DNA from: Branchiostoma floridae
Taxonomy: Eukaryota > Chordata > Leptocardii > Amphioxiformes > Branchiostomatidae
Assembly: GCF_000003815.2 (NCBI RefSeq)
Contig: NC_049982.1
Location: 3,927,259-3,991,258, forward strand
Length of the DNA: 64,000 nucleotides
Direction: 5' to 3'
The notes below the pieces were generated by a model that was given only the letters and a program-made list of their open reading frames with translations, made no database searches and was not told the origin of the DNA. Position numbers and translations under genes: made by a program. Positions 1 to 10,897 of the stretch are shown here, one piece after another. Positions within the stretch are counted from its first letter, which is position 1. Each line of letters begins with the position of its first letter.

Positions 1-10
1 TCCAGACAAC

Positions 11-1141
11 ATGGGCGCTTCCAACAGCAAACACGGCACCATCCGGCAGAGACCCGGAGAGAGGAAGTCCCCGGACAGGATGGATCTCATCATGGAGGAC
101 GCCTGCATCGCCTTACACCTCAGGGTCAAGCAGAAGGTGATGAAGATGTCAAATCTCCCCACCGCCGTGAGGGACAAACACATCAGCATCTTCCTGGAGA
201 ACCTGACCAGCAGTAAGGAGTTTTTCCAGTGGGAGCTGTACCAGGCGTTGCGGAGTCGACTTTCCGTAAAGTACTGGGTCAGGCTGCACACCAAGTTATT
301 CAAGGACAGTAGCGAGAGCCTTGATATCACTGTTCGGCGTATGAACCGGCCGGAGCTAACTGCAGTGGTGGAAATACGCAAGGCTCCGGTCAACGATCGC
401 CTAACGCTTAAGAAAGACCTGGGTCGTTTGAGCTACCTGATAGCGACAGGGAAGGTGGAGAGGGGGTATCTGGTCGTGTACGGGACATTCCCCAAGGGGT
501 TCCAGCCGCCCGTGCTCATGATAGACAAGGACAAAATCCCCCGTTTGGCCAGTCTGGAGGACAACGCACAACAAACGTACAGTGACGACTACCTAGACAG
601 GTCAAAGGTCAGCGTGACGGAGGACACCGATTGGTCGAAAGTTGCGGAGAGGGAGACGGTGGCCGCGGGCGTGGCCAAGTTCTCCATGGACCTCCCGGGA
701 GTCGTCAAACTCCAGCCGGAGAAGTTCCGCATCCGCGTCTACCGCATGGTGCACCGGCCGCGGGACGGCGGGGAAGACGTGGACGACGTCACAAATCCTC
801 CTGACGTCACGGAAGGGGTTACGTCAGCAGTGGCCACGTCAACCCCGCGAAAAGCTGGTGAACCTTCGGAAGGCGCGGGAGATGACGTGATGTCGACCCC
901 GCGGAAAATGGAGCTAGCGCTGAGAGTTGGGACTCCCGTAGATGACGCCACGTCCACGCCGCGAAGCCTGGAGTCCCCGCAGGTGCCCGCGATGGGCTTC
1001 ACGGCGGAGGAGCGGCAGGAGTTCAGGAGAGTGGGGCTGGACCTGTCTCCGCGGAAGGAGACAAGCCCCTGCATTGTAACCCACGAGCCGGAAATCGAGA
1101 TCATCTCAGAATCTGACGGCGAGGCAGATTCCAAGCTTTAG
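11..1141 (+). CDS. Uncharacterised protein, myristoylation-like N-terminus, possible PD-(D/E)XK-like core
   Basis: A 376-codon open frame begins with Met-Gly-Ala-Ser-Asn-Ser, which fits the N-myristoylation pattern (Gly2, Ser/Thr at 6), so membrane anchoring is plausible. Residues about 25-180 look folded. A helix with Glu69 and Glu75 is followed by strands carrying Asp105 and a VVEIRK segment (Glu121, Arg123, Lys124), then a Lys-Asp-rich helix and a YLVVYG strand. That order resembles the PD-(D/E)XK nuclease fold, but this is inference from pattern only. Residues about 255-350 are low complexity, with repeated S-T-P-R motifs (three STPR, one SPRK) that look like proline-directed phosphorylation sites, and the tail is acidic. 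The start lies 10 bases inside the window after a CCAG, so an upstream exon cannot be excluded. I do not recognise the family. Confidence 0.6.
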   Translation: MGASNSKHGTIRQRPGERKSPDRMDLIMEDACIALHLRVKQKVMKMSNLPTAVRDKHISIFLENLTSSKEFFQWELYQALRSRLSVKYWVRLHTKLFKDSSESLDITVRRMNRPELTAVVEIRKAPVNDRLTLKKDLGRLSYLIATGKVERGYLVVYGTFPKGFQPPVLMIDKDKIPRLASLEDNAQQTYSDDYLDRSKVSVTEDTDWSKVAERETVAAGVAKFSMDLPGVVKLQPEKFRIRVYRMVHRPRDGGEDVDDVTNPPDVTEGVTSAVATSTPRKAGEPSEGAGDDVMSTPRKMELALRVGTPVDDATSTPRSLESPQVPAMGFTAEERQEFRRVGLDLSPRKETSPCIVTHEPEIEIISESDGEADSKL

Positions 1142-2057
1142 ATGTACACATGTAGATGTAATGAAATGTATTTCAAAGTGCTTTTTAAAAAGTAAATGTT
1201 GGTCAACTCTTATTTCCGGAAATCCATTTGAATTTCAAATTTACGTTGCGTTACGTTTACACTATTTACATTTATGCCATATAAACCAGCTTTATCAAAT
1301 GATATACAGAAGGTCTCGGAATCTGAGGGCTGTTGTAGACTGAAGAAAATGGACTGTCAACCATCGACTCATTTTCGGCTTAAGCTTATTCCCAATTTTG
1401 TGCCAGATTTAAGTCTCCTATCAACTTTATTCAATTACTTTTGAACAGTGTCTACTGTTTCCTTTTCTGAACTTTCCCAAATTTCTATTGCTTGTAACAT
1501 ACAAAGTACTCGTTGGTGCAAAGTTGATGCGGTTTCTCTATATGCCATGTACATTCCTCAAGTAGTAAATGTAGGCTTGCATTTTTGTTATCTCTTAATG
1601 CTAGTCAACTAACGATAATGGTGATCCTAAGTTAATGTTTATTAGAAGGCATTCCGTTCATTTTTAGAATAGTTTATTGTTTTATCAACTCTTTTGAGTA
1701 ACATCATAGTCTTGTCTTACATTTGTCTCCAACATTTCATAAAATAAAAATCGTTAGAGAAGTACACTTGGCTCTCAGTTTTCTTTTATCATATCTTATA
1801 AAATTGCCTTAAAAAATGTGTAATTTCAAAAACAACACAAGCTTTAAGAATAGGAGTTTATGTTGCTCCCAGACATAAATGTAAGCTGAGTGTTTGCAGC
1901 TTCTGTTGATTTCTGTGCCTGAATCATTGGTATTCCTCATCCCAAGATTGGTTCTGCCTTGAACTTAAAATGAACCTGGGACATGGTAACAAATAGATGC
2001 TCTGACCTAGGGTACACCGAGTGGTAACCACACTCCCCCCTCCCCTGTATCCGTTCA
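1142..2057. other. 3' flank of the first gene, AT-rich, no further gene seen
   Basis: This stretch is AT-rich and non-coding in appearance. A consensus polyadenylation signal AATAAA lies at 1743-1748, about 600 bases after the stop codon, and is the likely 3' end of the first gene. Nothing else was recognised before the tandem repeats begin. Confidence 0.5.
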
Positions 2058-2702
2058 GTTGATGTTCTTTCTGCATCTCATTGAGTAGAAACTCTATTTG
2101 CTGTCACCATATGACAGGCCGTATTGTATCACCTAAGATGATGAAACTTCCTCTGTATCTTATTAAGTAGAAACTGTATTTGCTATAGCCATGACAGACT
2201 ATATTGTACCACCTAAGAGGATGAAATTTCCTTCTGTATGTTATTGAGTAGAAACTCTACTAAATTTTGCTGTAGCCATGGCAGACTGTATTGTATCACT
2301 TAAGTTGATGAGGTTTTCCTTCTGTATCTTATTAAGTAGAAACTCTATCCTGTTGGCCATGACAGGCTGTATTGTATGTCTGACTGAATAAAACTTCCTC
2401 CTGTATCTTATTGGGCAGAAACTCTACCCCGTATCTATGACAGAATTTTATATCCGAAGGTGATGAGGCTTCCTTCTGTACATATCTTATAGAGTAAAAA
2501 CTCTTTTCTGTGGCCATGACAGACTGTATTTCATCACCTAAGTTGATGAGGCTTCCTTCTGTATCTTATTAAGTAGAAGCTCAATCCTGTTGGCCATGAC
2601 AGGCTGTCTTGTATCACCTATTATATAGTAAGATGGTGATACTTCCTTCTGTATTTGAGTAGAAACTCTGTCCTGTAACTATGACAGACTGTATTGTATA
2701 AC
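2058..2702 (-). repeat. Tandem decayed copies of the CCDC59 terminal coding segment
   Basis: About eight copies of a 70-85 base unit run head to tail just beyond the CCDC59 stop codon. Read on the minus strand, each copy matches the end of the coding exon: the segment for about MANRIEFLLNKIQKEAS, the stop region, then a GTGATACAATACAGTC-type spacer. A second partly open copy on the minus strand (2332-2517) still encodes recognisable versions of QKEASS and FLPNKIQ. The array therefore derives from the last coding exon and would lie in the 3' UTR. Confidence 0.8.
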
Positions 2703-4854
2703 CTAAGATGATGAGGCTTCCTTCTGTATCTTATTAAGTAGAAACTCTATCCTGTTAGCCATAACAGGCTGCCCTTTCTTGTTGACCTTTCCCAGTTGGA
2801 CATGTCTCTTCCACCTCTCCTTGTTGTGTTTGGCTGCTGCTTTGATTCTATCTTCCTTTCTCTGCTCAGCTTCCTGTAAAATACAAGAAACGAAAAAACA
2901 GTCAGATACATTTGAGCACTGGACTCATTTTGAATGGCAAGACACCCATGGATTACAAAACCAAGTCATGACTTGAAAATATAGCATTTGTGCTTTAGAA
3001 ACACGAAAATGACTTTGCTACAATGAAATGCTGACAGTACTGTAACTACATCTAAGTTTGTGGGGATTTAATTTTGTAGTTGAAATAAAGGGGGAGGCAA
3101 GTAGAAGACAGGACAAGCATTTTCAAGGTTTCTTTATGTTTGTGGTAAAGATGGAGAGGTCACAACAAAAACCATGAACATAAAACTACTGCAAAAGTTT
3201 CTGCATTTACAGTATGCTTGACGTTCTTGAGGCTAAACATTGCACAACCAAAGCATTATCCATGACTACTACCTTGCCCCCTTTACCAACCTTTATTCTC
3301 TGTTCTTTTTCTGCTTGTTTCTTCTTGAACTCTTGCTGCTGTTTACTGAATGCTGTGACTGTAGGCTTCTTCTTGAATCTGGTAAAAAAAAAGTGCTGTT
3401 ACTTTTAACATTGCTCACACATGTTTGGCTTACAACATACCTATTCTGTACATTCTGTGTATAGAAGGAGCTCACTAGTGATTGTTGGCTATCAAAAGCT
3501 GATATTTCTTTTAAAAACTGAACATTTTAAAAGACTGTGAGAATTTTGATTATTGTGTCCAAGGTTGACTTTTTAGCAGTAAGAATTGTTGAAAACTATT
3601 TGATTTTGATGGCAACTCTCTTTGAAGGAAATCCTACCATAATTCATGAAAGAAATTAAGTACTAGTACCTTTTCTGTTCCTGCCCTTTTCCCTGTGTGT
3701 TACCATCTCCCTTTTGTTCTGAGTACCCCTCCTCCTCCCCTGCTGATCCTGCTGATCCTGTTGTTGTTGTTCCTCCCTTTTTCTTCCTCTCCTTGTTCAG
3801 CAGCTTCCTGTATTCATACATCACCTTCTTCTTTCTCCTGTCTGCAAATCCTTGGCCTGGGAGTTAACAACAGAAAATAAAAATGAAAAACTGAGATGGT
3901 AAACCAAACAAAATTTGTTATCTTACGTTGATGAAGGTTAAACTTAGTTTGACATCCAGCATGTTACTCAAGCAACTGGATAATGTTTGGATTGATTATG
4001 GAGGGTCTGCATGGTCTTTTCTGTAAGGCGTAGGCAGCCTATCTTTATTTCCTGTAACTCGTAGGGAAAACAATCTTATCTACATAATTCGTAGCAAGGT
4101 GACCAAATCTAGCATAATTGTCTTCCTTGATTTAGTGTTACAGTGTGTATATGTAGGGGGTTCTTCTGAATTCATCGTAAATCATTGTTGGGACCCCTAT
4201 GCAGACCCTAATTATTGTGTCCAAAATCTTACCCAGTTGCTTGAGTAACAAAATGTTTTTTGGGGCATAATTTGTCATCTTATCATACATATCATTCATA
4301 ACATTGAGTGGGAGAGACGTCATAAACTGTAGCATCCACAGTAATCCAGACAATACAATACATCACAGCTGCACAAAATGTGAATGACTTTGCATTTGGA
4401 CTCTAAGCCAGGTTCTATGGTCATTGCTGATGAGAACGCACCTTTTGAGATTGAAAACAATCAAATGTTTCAATGGCTAGTAATTAATCCTTATAAGATA
4501 CTTTAACAGCTATAGACATAGATCTTTTTCATTACATATGCTGCGCAGGCTTTTTACATCATACATGCATGTGTGTAGCGTAGCCCCAAAGGGACGGTAT
4601 ATTACACATACCGTCCCTTTGGGGCTAGTGTGTAGCGCAGATGTGTGTTCACTGGGCCTTTATTCTTACCCGTAGCGCCGGATTCTTGAACTCCCTAGAT
4701 TCCCAGCGCACTTACCTGCCTTGACGGGGCGAAAAAACAGCTCCAGAAGCCCCGAGGTTATCCACAGCAGCACAAAAAAACAAAGCTCCATTTTGCCTGC
4801 TACAAACGCCCCTTTCGAGGGAGAAACGGAAAATTTTGCTCCCTGGGACGCCAT
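2703..4854 (-). CDS. CCDC59: CCDC59/TAP26-like (FYV7-family) rRNA-processing protein, four exons
   Basis: Minus-strand exons are 3670-3856, 3291-3378 and 2703-2873, joined in consistent phase, with a less certain first exon at 4716-4854. Exon 2 starts with QGFADRRKKK...YRKLLNKE, matching the QGFA-RRK-YKKLL block of vertebrate CCDC59. Exons 3 and 4 are a Lys/Gln/Glu-rich coiled coil. The C-terminus carries KKGQPVM and a final LLNKIQKE helix, the hallmark of the FYV7/CCDC59 family, whose yeast member acts in early 18S rRNA processing. The predicted length is about 194 aa, shorter than the human protein. The first exon fits in phase (1/2) but encodes a hydrophobic stretch unlike the basic family N-terminus, so the true start may lie elsewhere. 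The gene is divergent from TOP3B. Its last exon is copied repeatedly downstream. Confidence 0.65.
4002..4209. mobile_element. MITE family A, copy 1 (208 bp) in CCDC59 intron
   Basis: The element is bounded by inverted ends AGGGTCTGCAT and ATGCAGACCCT. Its interior matches the copy at 7486-7692 along its whole length. It has no coding capacity and behaves as a non-autonomous DNA element. Confidence 0.75.
4582..4626. repeat. Perfect 19-bp hairpin with 7-base loop
   Basis: AGCCCCAAAGGGACGGTAT is followed, after seven bases, by its exact reverse complement. Both sides are also flanked by GTGTAGCG-like sequence, so this may be the core of a small inverted-repeat element. Confidence 0.8.
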
Positions 4855-5187
4855 GATGGCAGAAGTGCCTGCCGGGAAAATTCACACTCTATCTGTAAAT
4901 ATGGTAGGAGAAAAGTCGTACGGTTTCTCTCAGATTCCGGGAAAAATGTAACATCCTTAACAAACAGCATAACACATGTATCTTTTATAGCACAGCAAAG
5001 CTAAAATATTAGCCTATTTTTGCGTCAAAACTGTCAGATCTCCACTTTTACCTTATTTCACAACCCACTGACATTTTCACCCACAATGCCATTTTCCAAC
5101 ATGGCTGCGCCCTGGTAGTTTGGAGGCGGGTTTCGAAGGTTTTCTTTTTAAAAGTCTCCCGAGAGAGGAGCTTTCGCGTAAGGAATC
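4855..5187. promoter_or_regulatory. Probable bidirectional promoter between CCDC59 and TOP3B
   Basis: The two predicted start codons face away from each other about 330 bases apart, with no other gene between. This arrangement suggests a shared housekeeping promoter. No TATA box is obvious. A CAACATGGCTGCG motif at about 5098-5110 resembles a YY1-type ATGGC element. The promoter itself is inferred from position. Confidence 0.45.
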
Positions 5188-8100
5188 ATGAGGACTGTAC
5201 TGATGGTGGCGGAGAAGCCGTCCCTGGCCCAGTCTATCGCCCAGATCCTCTCCGGCGGCAGTCTCAAGTCCAGGAAGGGAATCAATGGGGCCTGCTCCGT
5301 GCACGAATACACAGGTCGGTTTCGTCCACCAAAAATAAACATAGTATTGCACGACAATTGTACATAGTACAATGCATGGCAACAACTCATTGATGTCAGC
5401 GACTACTACACAAAGTACAAAATAGGTGTATACAATAAGACCTAACATCCTAATTAACATAACAAGAAGGGCTAACATAAGTCTTTGATATAGTGTTACA
5501 CAATCGTGTTGGGCTAACCTCATGATCATGAGTTTCAGTATTCTTTCTAATAGCTAAAGCAGTCTTGATATATTTGCCTATCTTTGCGTTATGGCATCTT
5601 AAGAAATAAACAATAAATACCAATGGGGTGAGCGGTATATGCAGTTAATAGGAAACTCTCTAAACGCTTACTAGCAAGAGATTCTACCATGCAAAGATTG
5701 TTCAAGCCAATAATCTTGTTTAGAGAACTTTCATGTTTCAAAGATTGTTGTAAAAAAGAAGAGCAATAAAGTTATCATTTTATGAGTTGAAAATAAGCCG
5801 TTTCACAGTGATCAGAATGCATGTGTGGCGACAGGAATTATTAGGGTACTAATACAAAGGTAAAGGCCTCAAAAAAGAAAACAGTTCTTGTCTTGACCGT
5901 TGTTTCGATTTGCATAACATTACGGCCAGGCGAATTTTGTTTACATTTTATGGGCCTTTACGGTTTACCTTTGACAATGTAACGTTAATGTTATATCACC
6001 TAGAATTCGTGTCACCGTAATACATTCTGATCTAGGTGAAAGGGCTTATTATAATTATGCATAATGATGAATATGCCCATTGAGGACATCACTTTATATG
6101 AATGTATAGCTCACTACACTCAACTGCCCAAGTTTGGCAAGCCCGTGGTTGAAAAAATGACATGTTTATCTTCAGGAAAGTTCCATGGGGAGTCGGTGAA
6201 GTTCAAGATGACGTCCGTGTGCGGTCATGTGATGTCACTAGACTTCCAGGGTGTATACAACAACTGGGACAGGGTGGATCCGGTACGGTCTCATAATGTC
6301 ATGAAAACCTATTTAACAGTACAGAGCTGTCTTTACTGTATAGATCAGCTGTAATTTCTTAAGTAGAGGCAAAGACATCGTGAGATCGTGTGGCGCAGAG
6401 GCAGCGTGTTTGTATCAGGACCGAGAGGTCTCGAGTTAGAATCTGACTGCGTGTCACTGATCTTGTGTCCTTGGGAAAGGCACTTTACGTGGCTTTCCTC
6501 ACTTTACTCAAGTGAAAATGAGTACCTAACTTTGACTAAGGCCGTCCCTTGGATAGGACGTTAAATGGAGGTCCCATGTCTGGGGAGAGCCATACTCCAG
6601 GCATGTCAAAGAACCCCCACATGTGTGATCTTGCGGTATGAGTGGATAAAACTTACAGTCTTGTGTATGTCTTACGTACCATGCTTTCAGCCCTGAGCTT
6701 AATGAGGTTAAGCACGTATAAAGAAGAAGAAGACTCATAATATAGAGCCTTTCCTTATTCATTTGTATATTAGTCAATTTCATTATACCCAAGTGCTTTA
6801 ATATAGAATTGCTGAGTCACAATGGTGTCAGACACAGGAACGGTCTATTTTACCTGAGTTTATGTTGCATTTACACATGTATCTATAGACTGCATGACTA
6901 CATAAGTCTCCATTATAACTCAACAGGCTGATCTCTTCAGAGCACCAACCAACAAGAAGGAAGCTAACCCCAACCTAAAAATGCCAAAGTTTCTTGAGCT
7001 AGAGGTAAGGTTTTCCCAATTAGTCACATTAGGTGTTCTGTACTCAGTAGATGCTCACAGCCCATTTGCCGCAATTGTTAAAGTTAGCATCTGCCATAGA
7101 ATTTCAGATTCCCATTCTGCTGAGGAGCATAATAGTTAGTTGTGCCCCCAAATTTTTCTATGCACTCAAATTTTTGTTAGTCGCACCAATTTTGGACATA
7201 TTCCTAAAAATACATGTTTGCCCTGACTAGTATTATGTTGCTGTGCTAAAAAGAAAAAAAAAATGTCCTTTTCAGGGGAGAGGAGCAGACATCCTGGTCC
7301 TGTGGCTGGACTGTGACAAGGAGGGGGAGAACATCTGTTTTGAGGTCATTGATGCCGTCAGGCCGAGTATGAACAGGCCCAGGGGCAGGGAACAGGTAAG
7401 ACATCACTTCTTTTTGTTTTCCACATCATTGGTAGCTAGCACAAGTAGCTGAGGTACTTTTGTACTATTTTGAGTACCTTAAGATGAGGGTCTGCATGCT
7501 CTTTTCCGTAAGGCGTAGACAGTCGATTTTTATTTCCCGTAACCCGTAGGGAAAACCATCTTATCTACGTACTGTAATTCGTAGCGAGGTGACCAAATCT
7601 AGCGTAATTGCCTTCCTTGATTTAGCGTAATACGTAGGGGGTTCTTCTGAATTCAGCGTAAATCGTTGTCGGGATCCCCCATGCAGACCCTCTAAGATTT
7701 TTGTAGCACAAAAAGCAACTTACTGTCAAGATCTTGAACTTGCAAAGAAAAAGGAACAATACAATACAAGTACTGTTTTGAAATACTTCTTAGCCACTAC
7801 CAGTCGTGCTAGGTTATCAAAACTTGATATTGCAGTTACTGTCACTCAGTATCAGTGGTGGCATATTTTTTCCTGTGTGAATGGAATATTTTGAATATTT
7901 AGATCAAATGGCAAAACAATCATACAATGACTGCTGCTGACCAGCCATTATGTGCTGAGTGGAGTATGATTTACAATGTATTACAAGTTGATACTTATTG
8001 ACACTAGGCTTCATCCCTCCCCTCTGCTTCTGGCTCTGTTGGGGGCAACCAATTCCCTAATGAAGTGCTTTAACGTTATATGTTATGACAATATACTTGT

Positions 8101-10866
8101 TATCTGTTCATGAGGTATTAATGCCCGTTGCAGTACATCTACCGCAGCAAGTTCAGCGCCATCACGGAGACGGACATCCGCGGCGCCATGATGCGGCTGG
8201 GGGAGCCCAACGAGAACGAGGCCATGTCGGTGGACGCCCGGCAGGAGCTGGACCTCCGGATCGGCTGTGCGTTCACCAGGTTCCAGACCAAGTTCTTCCA
8301 GGTTAGTTCAGGGGATGGTCAGGGATGGTAAGGATTCAAGTTCAGACAAATTTTATAGGAGATTGACCTCAAGGGTGTGCCTTCACAGGTTCCAGACCAA
8401 GTTCTTACAGGTTAGTTCAAGGGAAGTTCAGAAAAGAAGGACTTTCAAGACAAGACTGGGTAGGATAGAAACAAAAAGTCTAGACAAGTTCAGACAAATT
8501 CTACAGGAGCTCGGCCTCAGGATCGGCTGTGCCTTCACCAGGTTTCAGACCAAGTTCTTCCAGGTTAGTTCAAGGGATGGTAGGTGTTCAGGGGAAGATC
8601 GGGGATGGTAGGGATTCAGAAAAGAAGGACATTCAAGTCAAGACAGGGTAGGATGAAAAAAAAAAGTCTATACAAGTTCAGACAAATTCTACAGGAGCTC
8701 GGCCTGGTTTCACCAGGTTTTAGACCAAGTTCTTCCAGGTTAGTTCAGGGGATGGTTGGGTTGTTCATCGACCAGGCTTTGGAAAGGAAGGACAGGGTAG
8801 GATGAATGCTAAAAGTGTGGACAAGTTAAGACAAATTCTACAGTTCAGGGGAAGGTCAGGCTTTGGGAAGGAAGGACGTATGAAAACAACAATAAAAGGA
8901 AGTCTCTGCACAGTTCAGCTTACTCTAGTATCTCATAGACTCATACTCATAGTATACAGCTAATCTTTCATTATTGAAGCATTGAATTTCAGAAAGTGGT
9001 GTAGATGAAAGAGAAAGAAATGTGAACCACAGATTGCGCCATTCTGTTTTGAATACTGCTGTAAGTGAATAGGTGACTGACTGATAACCTTGACACACAC
9101 AAACCTGTGACCTCAGACCCTTTTTTCTAGTATGACTATGACCTTGACCGTTAACCTCTTGAGTTCCAGAGGAAGTACTGTAATTCACTTTGTCTTCTCG
9201 GTACCAAACTTTCACGGTCTGAGAAAATTTAACTTCTTCTCGGAACTAAATGTTCACAATGGCAGCATGTGCACATAAAAAAAGTCTGTGAATTATTTGT
9301 TATCTCTAATGATAAGTTCACGTTACAGTCGTCACAGTGAATACCGTGAACATAAGAGTACAGTGAAAAAATCAGGAATTACAGTATATGGTAACCTTGA
9401 CACACACAAACCTGTGACCTTGGACCCATGTATTCAATTATGTTGACCTTGACCCTTAACCCTTTGTGTTCCAGGGAAAGTATAGTGACCTTGACAAACA
9501 TTGACCCCTAACCTCTTGTGCTCTAGGGGAAGTACGGTGACCTTGACAGCAGCCTGATCTCCTTCGGCCCGTGCCAGACCCCCACCCTGGGGTTCTGTGT
9601 GGACAGACACGACCAGATACAGTCCTTCAAACCTGAGACCTACTGGGTCATTCAGACACAGGTAACAGGCTACAGACTGGGTCATTCAAACACAGATACA
9701 AGGGGTGATCAATAAGTTCTCGGCCTAACCCAGAAACAATAAGCACAACTCAGATTTTGAAGCATAGATGTCAAGTATTAAGTCTTTTATGAATGGGTGC
9801 CAAAATTCAAATTGTTATGATCATTACTTTCCTGGCGACACCCAGTAACGGTAGGTAAGAGAGAACGAAAAAAACATGGACAATTGACCTGACCTGAGGT
9901 GTGCAGGTAAACTTGCTCTCCTGGAAAGTCAGACAACCACTTTTTTCTACTTGAAATAGGAAGGGAATCCTTATCAAACATTTTGACAATGTCCAAGGAA
10001 TTTACTGCATGGAGAACTCAACCCACACATGTCTGATCACAGTTCACCCTTGGAATGCCATTTTGTTCCTAGAAAAAAACCCTGACTGTGAACAATTCAC
10101 TGCTGATGTTTACTAACTCTAAGACTTATAGTTTCCAGTGTAATTTGACACTTATCAAGAATTTGTGTTTAGGTGAGTGGTAAGAACAACTCTCCCCTCT
10201 GGCTGGACTGGGACAGAGTCAGACTGTTTGACAGAGAAGTGGCCCAGACTTTCCTCAACATTGTCAAGGGGGCCAAGGAAGCAAAGTAAGTCTTGTCTAG
10301 TTCGCCTTTTTATGTATCTACTGTTGTTAAAAGAAATGTCACCATGCCACTGCAGCTCTTCTTCATCTGACTAGATAACAATAAAAGGAACAAACAAGGA
10401 CATAAATACACCATCACATCATATCTGTTGGCTACACTCAACAAAACTGCACTACTACAGTTGTATATGCACTTCAGATTAAAAAAAGTGCAGTATCCAA
10501 ACATACAACATAAAGGCCTTTTTTCTTTTAAAAATATGAAAAAATCACCATTCAAGTTATAGAATTGATGTATGTGAAGATAAAGAAAGTTATAATGAAA
10601 AGGTAGTTAATTAGGTTACCGTAACCAAGATTGTTGTACTTTTTCCAGAGTTGTGAGTGTGACTAAGAAAGAGAAGGCCAAGCAGCGCCCCATCGCGCTG
10701 AACACTGTAGAGTTACTGCGTGTAGCGAGCTCGTCGCTCGGGATGGCTCCCCAACACACCATGCAGGTGGCAGAGAGACTCTACACACAGGGCTACATCA
10801 GTTATCCACGTACGGAGACTACACATTATCCGGAGAACTTTGATCTGAAGTAAGTGTGTTGTGTGT

Positions 10867-10897
<31 letters not shown>

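Noticed and set aside
4138-4353. Minus-strand 71-codon frame
   Set aside because: It runs through MITE family A and has no coding features.
6395-6470. tRNA gene
   Set aside because: The A- and B-box-like sequences belong to a SINE head. The cloverleaf is not intact and the body recurs elsewhere.
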